From Fervidifonticultor_A tertius (GTDB taxonomy: Bacteria; Sysuimicrobiota; Sysuimicrobiia; Sysuimicrobiales; Humicultoraceae), in the NCBI GenBank assembly GCA_031459235.1, contig JAVKIY010000061.1:1-16133 (forward strand): 16,133 nt of DNA, written 5' to 3'. The stretch's first letter is position 1. Each line of letters starts with the position of its first letter. The translations under genes and the position numbers were made by a program. The notes beneath the pieces were generated by a model. The model was not told the origin of the DNA, did no database searches, and worked only from the letters and a program-made list of their open reading frames with translations. Of this stretch, positions 1 through 6,558 are shown in pieces.

Positions 1-2140
1 GTGCCCGCTGCAGGCGGTCCGCGGCTGCGCGCAGGGCGGCCTCCGCTTCCGCTCGCCGGCCGCGCGCAGTCGCGGCATCCGCCGCCGCGCCGGCGGCGTC
101 GGCGCGCAGCGGCGCGATCGTCTGGTGGCGGCCGAGCGGGCTTCCCTCACCCGCCGCCCCGGCCAGCACCACGACGCCGTCGGGGCCGAGTACCGCGCCG
201 TCGGACGTCGCGATCGGACCGGTCGCGCCGCGCGCGCGCAGCGCCCACGCGGCGTCGAGGTCATCGGCGAGGACCACGTCGCCGAGCAACGCCTCCAGCG
301 CGGGGCGCAACGCCGGCTCGATCTCCACGACGTCCACCGCGCGGGCGCCCGCGAATGCCGGCGGAGCGGGTCGCGGGCGCGCCCCATCGAGCGCGAGCAC
401 GGCGACGCGGCCGCCGCCCTCGCGCCGCACGTGGTCGAGCACCGCGGCGAGCGAGGGGCGGTCGTCCACCACCAGGCAGTGCAGGCGGCCGCCGAGCGCG
501 GCCGCGATCGCGGGCCGGTAGGCTTCGGGCACGCGGAGCAGGTTTGCGACAGCGCCGCGCAGCCCCGCGAAGCGGCCGGGGAGGGCCGCCGCCGCGAGCA
601 GCACCGCGCGCGTGCCTTCCTCGAAGCCGAGGAACTGCGCGGCCGCCTCCTCCAGGGAGGCCAGGCGGGCCGCCAGGCTGTGCTCCGCCAGCTCCGCGGC
701 GTGCGCCGCCTCCGCCGCCTCGGCCGCGGCGACGCGCGCCGCCTCGACCGCGGCACCGGCCGCGGTGAGTTCGTCCTCGCGCGCGCCCAGCGCGGCGCGC
801 GCGTCACCAGCGGCGGCCCGGGCCTGCTGGCGCGCGGAGGCCAGACGGGCGGCCGCGTCGCCGAGCGCGCCGGCCTTGCGCGCTGCGGCCTCGATCGCCT
901 GGGCCACCGTCTCGGCTCGTCCGCGGAGCGCCGCCAGGTCGGTGCGGGTCTGCGCCAGCGCGCGGGCGGCCTCGAGGGCCGCCGCCTGCGCGGCCGCGGC
1001 CTGGGCCTCCGCGGCCTCGGCCTGGCGAGCGGCCGAGTCCACCTCGGCCTCGGCTGCGTCCACCTCGCGGCGCAGCACCTCCACGCGAGCGGCGGCCTCG
1101 GCCGCCGCCCGCGTGAGCGCCGCCGCATCATCGGCCATTGTGGCGCGTACCTGCGCCAGGCGCGCCCGCTCCGCCTCCAGGTCCGCGGCGCGGGCGCGTA
1201 ACCCGTCGGCCTGTCCGTCCAGGGCCTGCACCTCGCCGGCGCGCGCGCGCAGGGTCTCCGCGCCGTCGAGCAACCGCTGCTGACCCACCTCCCAGGCACC
1301 GGTCGTCGAGGTGAGCTGCGCCTCGATCATCGCCACGTCCGCGGCGGCCTCCACCACGCGGCGCTCGGCCGCGGCGAGCGCGTCGCGGTCGGCGTCGCGC
1401 TGACCGGTCAGCCGGGTCACCGCGGCCAGCAGCCGGCGCGCCTCGTCCGCGAACAGCGCCATCTCGAGCTCGCGCAGCTCCTCGCTGTACGTCTGGTGCC
1501 GGGTGGCGGCATCGGCCTGCTCGGCGAGCGCGGCCTCCTGGCGTGCGAGCTCCTCGGCCAGGTCGGCCAGACGGTCCAGGTGCGCCTGCGCGCGCTCCAG
1601 CCTCCGTTCGGCTTCCAGACGCTGGCGCTTGTGGCGTGCCAGCCCCGCGGCCTCCTCGAGCCAGTGGCGCCGCTCCAGCGGATTGGCCCGGAGCACGGCG
1701 TCCACCTCGCCCTGCCCGATGAGCGCATAGGACCGCCCGCCGAGCCCCGTGCCCAGGAACAGCATCTGGATGTCGCGCAGCCGGCAGTCCACGCGGTTGA
1801 GCGCGAACTGTCCCTCCCCACCCCGTGTCACGGTCCGGGTCACCGTGACCTCGCTGAAGGCGACCGGCAGCAGGCCAGTGCTGTTGTCGAAGGTGAGCGC
1901 GACCTGGGCCAGTCCGGTAGGCCGACGCGTGGCGCTGCCGGAGAAAATGACATCCTCCATCCGCGCGCCCCGCAACAGGCGCGCGTTGGTCTCGCCTAGC
2001 GCCCACCGGATACCGTCGAAGATGTTGCTCTTGCCGCTGCCGTTGGGACCGACGATGGCGGTAATGCCCGGGTGGAACTCGAGCTCGGTGCGGTCCACGA
2101 ACGTCTTGAACCCCATCAGTTCGAGCCTGCGAAGCTGCAC
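1..2140 (-). CDS. smc: Chromosome segregation/condensation ATPase SMC, N-terminal part (cut by window edge)
   Basis: SMC dimers form the core of the bacterial condensin, an ATP-driven loop extruder that compacts and segregates the nucleoid. About 713 codons are visible. The N-terminal ATPase head carries Walker A GPNGSGKS at residues 31-38, followed by LGETNARLLRGARMEDVIFSG, the head stretch typical of SMC, and a Q-loop-region motif GQGEVD near residue 140. A very Ala/Arg/Glu-rich coiled coil follows to about residue 505. The hinge starts near 505 (GLRGAVANLLRVPEAYRPAI, then LGGRLHCLVVDD), and the returning coiled coil starts just before the edge. The C-terminal head with Walker B and signature lies outside the window. 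The GTG start at 2140 is chosen because it gives the family N-terminus (QLRRLELMGFKTF) and has AGGAGG 9 nt upstream. No scpA, scpB, ftsY or rnc is visible beside it. The identification is essentially certain. Confidence 0.96.
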   Translation of the reverse strand, partial: MQLRRLELMGFKTFVDRTELEFHPGITAIVGPNGSGKSNIFDGIRWALGETNARLLRGARMEDVIFSGSATRRPTGLAQVALTFDNSTGLLPVAFSEVTVTRTVTRGGEGQFALNRVDCRLRDIQMLFLGTGLGGRSYALIGQGEVDAVLRANPLERRHWLEEAAGLARHKRQRLEAERRLERAQAHLDRLADLAEELARQEAALAEQADAATRHQTYSEELRELEMALFADEARRLLAAVTRLTGQRDADRDALAAAERRVVEAAADVAMIEAQLTSTTGAWEVGQQRLLDGAETLRARAGEVQALDGQADGLRARAADLEAERARLAQVRATMADDAAALTRAAAEAAARVEVLRREVDAAEAEVDSAARQAEAAEAQAAAAQAAALEAARALAQTRTDLAALRGRAETVAQAIEAAARKAGALGDAAARLASARQQARAAAGDARAALGAREDELTAAGAAVEAARVAAAEAAEAAHAAELAEHSLAARLASLEEAAAQFLGFEEGTRAVLLAAAALPGRFAGLRGAVANLLRVPEAYRPAIAAALGGRLHCLVVDDRPSLAAVLDHVRREGGGRVAVLALDGARPRPAPPAFAGARAVDVVEIEPALRPALEALLGDVVLADDLDAAWALRARGATGPIATSDGAVLGPDGVVVLAGAAGEGSPLGRHQTIAPLRADAAGAAADAATARGRRAEAEAALRAAADRLQRA

Positions 2141-2149
2141 GCTGCGTCT

Positions 2150-2155
2150 CCTCCT
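2150..2155 (-). promoter_or_regulatory. Shine-Dalgarno of smc
   Basis: A perfect AGGAGG on the minus strand lies 9 nt before the GTG at 2140. It is one of the best ribosome binding sites in the window and decides the smc start. Confidence 0.85.
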
Positions 2156-2160
2156 CGACT

Positions 2161-2179
2161 CGGGCCGGCATGCGGCCCG
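2161..2179 (-). other. Small GC hairpin between the glycosyltransferase and smc
   Basis: A perfect 7-bp inverted repeat (CGGGCCG / CGGCCCG) with a 5-nt loop CATGC sits between the glycosyltransferase stop and the smc ribosome binding site, ending 5 nt before the AGGAGG. No U-tract follows, so it is not a canonical intrinsic terminator. It could slow RNA polymerase, protect the mRNA 3' end of the upstream gene or mask the smc start. Hairpins of this size are common by chance at this GC content. Confidence 0.35.
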
Positions 2180-2209
2180 CCCGGGCTCCTCGCGCGGCCG
2201 CGCCGCGGA

Positions 2210-3364
2210 TCACTCGGGTGCGGCGATGGTGGGTGCGTCGGTCCGTACGTACCGGTAGAGCGCCACGAGCCTCTGCACGACCTGGTCGATCGCGTACCGC
2301 CGGGCGGCGACCCGGCCCGCGGCCGCGTAGCGCCGGCGCAGGTCGGCGTCGTCGATCAGCCGCCGGATGGCCTCGGCCAGCCGCGCCGCGTCTGGCCCGG
2401 TCAAGAGACCGGTCTCCCCATTGCGCACCGCCTCGGCCACGCCGCCCGCGCCCACGGCGGCGACGGCGAGCCCGGCGGCCATCGCTTCCACCACGACGAG
2501 CCCCTGGGTCTCGGTCGGCGACGCGAACGCGAACAGGTCGGCGGCCGCGTAGCAGTCCAGCACGCGGTCGTGCGCGAGCGGACCCGAGAACACCACCTGC
2601 CCGGCGATCCCGAGCTCGCCCGCGAGCGCGCGCAACTCGGGCTGTTGCGGCCCGCCGCCGACCACGAGCAGCCGGGCCGGCCCGCCCTGCGCCGCGGCCG
2701 CAAACGCCGCGAGCAGCACGTCGAAGCGCTTCTCGCGCGCGAGCCGGCCGACCGTGATGACAAGCGGCGCGCCGGCCGGGATGCCGTAGCGGGGGCGGAC
2801 CCACGCGGGGTCCAGCCGCTCAAACCGCGCCAGGTCCAGCCCGGCCGTCGGCAGGACCTCCACCGGTGCCCGGACCCCGGAGGCGACCAGATGCGCACGC
2901 ACGACGTCCGACGGCGCGATCACGAGCGCGCACTGGTTGCAGTAACGGGCCGTGTAGCGCGTGACCACCTGGCGCGAGAAGTCGTGCGAGACCAGCGGCA
3001 CATAGTGCACGTACTCGGAGTACATGGTGTGATGGGTGAACACCAGGGGCAACCCGAGCCGGCGGGCCGCGTAGCGGCCCGCCGCGCCCATCAGGAACGG
3101 CGAGTGGGTGTGCACGACATCCAGCCGGCGGCGCCGCAGGTCGGCCAGGAACCGCCTGGCGAAGGGGATCGCCAGAGGAAAGTCGGGCACGCCGGGCGCG
3201 CGCACCGAAGGGAAGCGGACCACCTCGGGGTCGTCGTCGGCATACCCGGGGTACCCGGGCGCGTACACCGTGGCGGTGTGGCCCTGGCGCCGCAGCTCGG
3301 CGACGAACGCCGCCACCGACCGGACCACGCCGCTGATCCGCGGCAGGTACGAGTCGGAGAACAT
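2210..3364 (-). CDS. GT4 family glycosyltransferase (lipid alpha-hexosyltransferase-like)
   Basis: This is a 384-residue retaining GT-B glycosyltransferase. The N-terminal acceptor domain opens with MFSDSYLPRISGVVRSV and contains HTHSPFLMGAAGR and FTHHTMYSEYVHYVP. The C-terminal nucleotide-sugar domain begins near VITVGRLAREKR, has the loop VVGGGPQQPELR, and carries the GT4 EX7E motif (ETQGLVVVE in SPTETQGLVVVEAMA). The pattern resembles diacylglycerol alpha-glucosyl/mannosyltransferases that make membrane glycolipids, so it probably acts on the inner membrane face with a UDP- or GDP-sugar. Donor and acceptor cannot be read from sequence. No signal peptide is seen. The ATG at 3364 is the first canonical start but removes the first residues of strand beta1. 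The in-frame GTC 12 nt upstream would restore the family-like start (VRVGMF). It lies downstream of the DUF402 gene and upstream of smc. Confidence 0.88.
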   Translation of the reverse strand: MFSDSYLPRISGVVRSVAAFVAELRRQGHTATVYAPGYPGYADDDPEVVRFPSVRAPGVPDFPLAIPFARRFLADLRRRRLDVVHTHSPFLMGAAGRYAARRLGLPLVFTHHTMYSEYVHYVPLVSHDFSRQVVTRYTARYCNQCALVIAPSDVVRAHLVASGVRAPVEVLPTAGLDLARFERLDPAWVRPRYGIPAGAPLVITVGRLAREKRFDVLLAAFAAAAQGGPARLLVVGGGPQQPELRALAGELGIAGQVVFSGPLAHDRVLDCYAAADLFAFASPTETQGLVVVEAMAAGLAVAAVGAGGVAEAVRNGETGLLTGPDAARLAEAIRRLIDDADLRRRYAAAGRVAARRYAIDQVVQRLVALYRYVRTDAPTIAAPE

Positions 3365-3390
3365 CCCGACGCGGACGCGGCCCGCGTCAC

Positions 3391-3404
3391 CGACCGGACG
3401 GTCG
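3391..3404. repeat. Inverted repeat upstream of the glycosyltransferase
   Basis: CGACCG-ga-CGGTCG is a perfect 6-bp inverted repeat with a 2-nt centre, 27 nt upstream of the glycosyltransferase ATG. A second inverted repeat (CCGAC-gagc-GTCGG, 3424-3437) lies 19 bp further upstream. Both sit in the 110-bp gap after the DUF402 gene. They could be an operator or RNA structure. No promoter elements were recognised here, and chance is a serious alternative at this GC. Confidence 0.25.
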
Positions 3405-3474
3405 ATGCTCCACCCCCGCGCGACCGACGAGCGTCGGCCGCCGCGCGCTGCGCACGCCCCAGGGGTTCGCGGCC

Positions 3475-3975
3475 TCACCGGCCTCTCCCCTGCCAGGCCG
3501 CGGCCGCCAGGCCGGCGGACAGCCGCCTGACCTCGAATGCGACCGCCGGCGCGTGCGGGATCAGCGCCGCGCGCGCGCGCGCGATCGCGGGCTGCGCCCA
3601 GCCGGGCGCGCGCCGCGCCTCGTCGTCGTCGAGGATCTCGACGCCGCCTGAAGCGGTGACCAGCACGTCGAGCGCCAGGTCGAGCCACCGGACCTCGGTG
3701 GGAGCAAGCATGACGTCGGTCGCCGCGTTCAGGTAGACGCCCAGGGTGCGGCCGCCGGCGTCCAGCCAGTGATACGCGGTATACGGCCGGTCGGGCCAGT
3801 AGTGGCCGACCGTCACCGTGCCGGCGGGGAGCGCGAGCGTGCCCACGGCCGCGGGCTGCGGGAGCGCGTAGCGCAGCGCGACCCATCCGGGCGCGCGGCC
3901 CAGCAGCGTGCAGGCGAAGCGCCACTCGCGGCCATCCAGGGTCCGCTTGATCTCGACGACCTCCGCTCCAATCAT
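3475..3975 (-). CDS. DUF402/FomD-like protein, putative nucleotide phosphatase
   Basis: This 166-residue protein has the DUF402 core: GHYWPDRPYTAYHWLD at residues 57-72, GVYLNAA at 79-85, and the acidic block WLDLALDVLV (98-107) then DDDEA (116-120). These aromatic, Arg and Asp positions match the family that includes FomD and the staphylococcal nucleoside di/triphosphatase. In that family the Asp cluster binds divalent metal and the Arg/Lys/Tyr face holds the phosphates. The likely activity is hydrolysis of nucleoside di- or triphosphates or of a CMP-linked compound, in the cytosol, but the substrate is unknown. The ATG at 3975 starts directly on the first beta strand (AEVVEIKR). It follows tRNA-Pro and precedes the glycosyltransferase by 110 bp. 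No catalytic residue appears to be missing. Confidence 0.85.
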   Translation of the reverse strand: MIGAEVVEIKRTLDGREWRFACTLLGRAPGWVALRYALPQPAAVGTLALPAGTVTVGHYWPDRPYTAYHWLDAGGRTLGVYLNAATDVMLAPTEVRWLDLALDVLVTASGGVEILDDDEARRAPGWAQPAIARARAALIPHAPAVAFEVRRLSAGLAAAAWQGRGR

Positions 3976-3998
3976 CCGCGCCCCGGCCCCAAATGCGA

Positions 3999-4024
3999 CG
4001 GAGCGGCGCCCTCGCGCCGCCCCG
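3999..4024 (-). terminator. Possible terminator hairpin after tRNA-Pro
   Basis: On the minus strand an 11-bp stem (10 Watson-Crick pairs and one G-U pair) encloses the tetraloop GAGG. It lies 24 nt after the tRNA CCA end and 23 nt before the DUF402 ATG. The RNA that follows reads UCGCAUUU, a poor U-tract. It is therefore either a weak intrinsic terminator or processing stem for the tRNA transcript, or a structure in the DUF402 leader. Confidence 0.45.
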
Positions 4025-4047
4025 CGCGATCCCTCACCTCGGTTGAC

Positions 4048-4126
4048 TGGTCGGGGAGGGGGGATTTGAACCCCCGGCCTCAGCGTCCCGAACGCTGCGC
4101 GCTAAACCAAGCTGCGCCACTCCCCG
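4048..4126 (-). tRNA. tRNA-Pro (anticodon CGG)
   Basis: A full cloverleaf can be drawn. The acceptor stem is CGGGGAG/CTCCCCG, the D stem GCGC/GCGC, the anticodon stem CAGCG/CGCTG with loop TTCGGGA (anticodon CGG at 4088-4090 on the complement, G37), and the T arm GGGGG-TTCAAAT-CCCCC. The discriminator is A, and CCA is encoded at 4050-4048. The body is 76 nt without CCA. It decodes CCG proline codons, which should be frequent in a genome this GC-rich. It has its own promoter immediately upstream and a GC hairpin downstream, so it looks like a single-gene unit. Confidence 0.97.
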
Positions 4127-4138
4127 ACGCCGTTCCTC

Positions 4139-4167
4139 ATTCTAGTCCCACACGCGGCGCCGGGCAA
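4139..4167 (-). promoter_or_regulatory. Sigma70-type promoter of tRNA-Pro
   Basis: On the minus strand TTGCCC (4167-4162), a 17-bp spacer and TAGAAT (4144-4139) match the -35/-10 consensus at 4 and 5 of 6 positions with ideal spacing. The -10 ends 12 nt before the tRNA 5' end, so transcription would start a few nucleotides before the mature tRNA. The promoter fills the 42-bp gap after the S1 gene stop. It is one of the few convincing promoters in the window. Confidence 0.65.
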
Positions 4168-4168
4168 G

Positions 4169-5413
4169 TCAGGCGTCGTCGGGCCCGGACGTCTGCTCCG
4201 CGACCGGTGCCGGCTCGTCGCCGCGCGGCTCCACGACCTGCCGCAGCAGCTCGCCCACCGCGTCGCCGATCGTGACCCGGCCCTCGTCCTCCTGCCCCCG
4301 CAGGTACTCCTTGACCCGCTTGCGCTCGGCCTCACGGGCCACGCGCCGGAGGCTCGCGATCATCCGGCGCTCCTCCGGACGGATGTCGGTGATCATCGCC
4401 TCCACCGTCTGCCCGACCTCGACCGCGTCCTCCACTTTGCCGACCCGCTTCTCCGCGAGCTCGGAGATCGGAATGAACGCGTCCACGTCGCGCAGTCGCA
4501 GGAACGCGCCCGAGGCGACGGTGCGGACAATCTTCCCGCGGACCAGGTCGCCGGTGTGGTAGCGCTCCGTCACCTCGGCCCAGGGGTCTTCCAGGATCTG
4601 CTTGAGGCCCAGCGAGATCTTGCCCGACTCGCGGTCCACGCGCAGGACCTGCACCTTCAGGCGCTGGTTGCGGCGGACCACCTCGGACGGGTGCCGGATG
4701 TAGGTCCAGGCCATCTCGCTGATCGGCAACAGACCGTCTACCCCGCCCAGGTCGATGAAGGCGCCGAAGTCGGTGATGCGCTTCACCGTCCCCTCCACGA
4801 TCTCCCCTTCCTGGAGGGTGCCGAGCAGAGTCTCCTTGCGGCTCCTGCGCTCCTCCTCCGCGGCCTGCTTGTGCGAGAGGATGACACGGCCCTTGCCCCG
4901 GTCGACCTCGATCACGCGCAGCGGGATCGACTGGCCCACGAACCACTCGAACCGTCGGCCCTTCGCCAGCGAGAGGTCCACGTGCGAGCCGGGCACGAAC
5001 CCGCGGATGCCGAGGTCGACCACTAGGCCGCCCTTCACCTTGTCCACGACCATCGCGTGCAGGATGGTCCCGTCCTGGTGCGCGGCAATCACACGATCCC
5101 AGGCGGCCATGAAGTCGGCGCGCTTCTTGCTGAGGATGATGTTGCCCTCCTCGCCCTCCACGCGCATCACCATTACATCGATACGGTCGCCGACCGCCAC
5201 GGGTTCGGGCTCGTCGCCCCGCCGCGCGAGCTCCCGCGGCGGGATCAGCCCCTCCGACTTGGCGCCGATGTCCACCAGGACACCCTCGGTGTCCACGCGG
5301 ACGACCGTGCCCTTCACGATCTGGCGCTCCTGGAGCGTGGGCACGGCCTCCGAGAGATCGACCGTCTCGGTGCGCGCGCCCTGCTCGTCGGCGGCCGCCG
5401 TTTCGCTCTCCAT
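4169..5413 (-). CDS. rpsA: Ribosomal protein S1, four-S1-domain form
   Basis: This 414-residue protein has four tandem S1/OB RNA-binding domains at about 30-97, 114-182, 203-272 and 288-357. The third is the most canonical (GTVKRITDFGAFIDLGGVDG, then LLPISEMAW). The fourth is more diverged but keeps GKIVRTVASGAFLRL and FIPISELAE. An acidic N-terminal tail and a charged C-terminal tail flank the array. Four-domain S1 proteins of about 400 residues are usual in Bacillota-like bacteria, against six domains in proteobacteria. The role is to bind mRNA and assist 30S initiation, although in short-form lineages S1 may act as a more general RNA-binding protein. The ATG at 5413 has GGGAGGG 11 nt upstream. 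It is followed by tRNA-Pro. A hairpin lies in its leader. Confidence 0.9.
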   Translation of the reverse strand: MESETAAADEQGARTETVDLSEAVPTLQERQIVKGTVVRVDTEGVLVDIGAKSEGLIPPRELARRGDEPEPVAVGDRIDVMVMRVEGEEGNIILSKKRADFMAAWDRVIAAHQDGTILHAMVVDKVKGGLVVDLGIRGFVPGSHVDLSLAKGRRFEWFVGQSIPLRVIEVDRGKGRVILSHKQAAEEERRSRKETLLGTLQEGEIVEGTVKRITDFGAFIDLGGVDGLLPISEMAWTYIRHPSEVVRRNQRLKVQVLRVDRESGKISLGLKQILEDPWAEVTERYHTGDLVRGKIVRTVASGAFLRLRDVDAFIPISELAEKRVGKVEDAVEVGQTVEAMITDIRPEERRMIASLRRVAREAERKRVKEYLRGQEDEGRVTIGDAVGELLRQVVEPRGDEPAPVAEQTSGPDDA

Positions 5414-5443
5414 AGCCCTCGCCGCCCTCCCGGGACTGACAGG

Positions 5444-5469
5444 CCCCGGCGGCAGACGCTCGCCAGGGG
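5444..5469 (-). other. Leader hairpin upstream of rpsA
   Basis: In the 107-bp gap between the deacetylase-family stop and the S1 start, an 8-bp stem (CGCC/GGCG plus GGGG/CCCC) with one bulged base encloses a 9-nt loop. It ends 12 nt before the GGGAGGG ribosome binding site. No U-tract follows on either strand, so it is not a clear terminator. S1 genes are autoregulated through leader RNA in some bacteria, which makes a regulatory role possible, but nothing else supports it. I found no convincing -35/-10 pair in this gap. Confidence 0.3.
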
Positions 5470-5520
5470 CGACGTTGCTACTTCGCCGCCCCAGAACCCG
5501 TTCCTGCCCTGACGTCGTGG

Positions 5521-6558
5521 CTAGAGGCGCCAGTGGTGGAGCAGCACGCGGCGCGCTTCCCGCACCCGGGGCCAAATCGCCGCCGGCGGGGCCTCGGGCG
5601 GCGGATTCTCGATCGGCGCGCTCCCGGCCCCGCGGCCGGCCAGCACCGCCACCGTGGCCGCAGCCGAGGCCGCCAGCGCCTCGAGATCGTAACCGCCCTC
5701 CAGGACCGCCAGCACCGGCGCGTCCAGGGCCCGGGCGGCCTCGTCCAGCAGGGTCGTGAGCCGGGCGAACCCCCGCGCGGTCACGACCATCCCGCCCAGC
5801 GGGTCCGCGAAGTGGGCGTCGTACCCCGCCGAGACCACCAGCAGCTCGGGCCGCCAGGCGTGCGCGAGCGGGAGCACGATCTCCGTGAACACGTCCTGGT
5901 AACCACCGTCCCCCGTCTGCGCGGGCAGCGGCACGTTCACGGTGAAGCCCTCGCCCGGTCCTTCGCCCACCTCCTCCACGGCACCGGTGCCCGGGTACCA
6001 GTACTCCTGGTGCACCGACACGAAGAGCACGGACGGGTCGCGGAGGAAGATCGCCTGCGTGCCATTGCCGTGGTGGACATCCCAGTCCACGATCATCACG
6101 CGGGCCTTGCCGGCGCGCCGGGCCGCGGTCGCGGCGACCGCGGCGTTGTTGAACAGGCAGAAACCCATCCCGCGGTCGGGCAGCGCGTGGTGCCCGGGAG
6201 GCCGGACCGCGACGAAGGCTCGCGGCGCCTCGCCGGCGCACAGCGCCTCGGCCGCGCGCTGGGCCGCGCCCGCTGCGTGCCGCGCGGCGCGGGCCGAGTG
6301 GACCCCGACCGACGTGTCCGCGTCGAGCCACCCGCCGCCCGCCGCGGCGAGCATGTCCACGTGCGCGATGTAGCTCCGACGGTGCACGGCCTCGAGCAGG
6401 TCGTCCGCTACCGCCGGCGCCTCCACCGTGGACAGCTCGGCCAGCCCCAGCCCCTCGACGGCCTGCCAGACGGCGCGCAGCCGTGCCGGCCGCTCAGGGT
6501 GGCCGGGCGGGGTATCGTGACGTTCTCCACTCGGGTGGGTGACGTGCAGGACCTTCAT
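5521..6558 (-). CDS. Histone deacetylase family (class II/AcuC-APAH-like) zinc amidohydrolase
   Basis: This is a 345-residue arginase/deacetylase-fold enzyme that hydrolyses an acetyl-amide, using Zn2+. Residues visible: tandem His in RPPGHHA (H123, H124), zinc ligands D160 and H162 in DWDVHHGNGTQ, zinc ligand D247 in SAGYDAHFADPLGG, and catalytic Tyr290 in LEGGYD. SVHQEYWYPGTG (181-192) forms part of the pocket. All active-site positions are intact. The substrate could be acetyl-lysine on proteins (AcuC-like) or a small acetylated amine such as acetylpolyamine, and sequence alone does not decide this. The ATG at 6558 overlaps the rpe stop as ATGA, so it is translationally coupled as the last gene of the rlmN-kinase-rpe operon. 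It is cytosolic, with no signal peptide. Confidence 0.93.
   Translation of the reverse strand: MKVLHVTHPSGERHDTPPGHPERPARLRAVWQAVEGLGLAELSTVEAPAVADDLLEAVHRRSYIAHVDMLAAAGGGWLDADTSVGVHSARAARHAAGAAQRAAEALCAGEAPRAFVAVRPPGHHALPDRGMGFCLFNNAAVAATAARRAGKARVMIVDWDVHHGNGTQAIFLRDPSVLFVSVHQEYWYPGTGAVEEVGEGPGEGFTVNVPLPAQTGDGGYQDVFTEIVLPLAHAWRPELLVVSAGYDAHFADPLGGMVVTARGFARLTTLLDEAARALDAPVLAVLEGGYDLEALAASAAATVAVLAGRGAGSAPIENPPPEAPPAAIWPRVREARRVLLHHWRL

Noticed and set aside
2072..3736. 554-residue plus-strand open frame opposite the glycosyltransferase and DUF402 genes
   Set aside because: At this GC content stop codons are rare in all frames. The product is Arg/Pro/Gly/His-rich with no domain, and the minus strand encodes clear families here.
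4048..4126. tRNA-Pro as an integration (att) site for a mobile element
   Set aside because: No integrase, no duplicated tRNA 3' end and no compositional change is seen on either side within the window.
5414..6331. N-terminal extension of S1 upstream to 6331
   Set aside because: It would run through the non-coding gap and the deacetylase gene in another frame. The ATG at 5413 has a ribosome binding site and gives the expected four-domain length.
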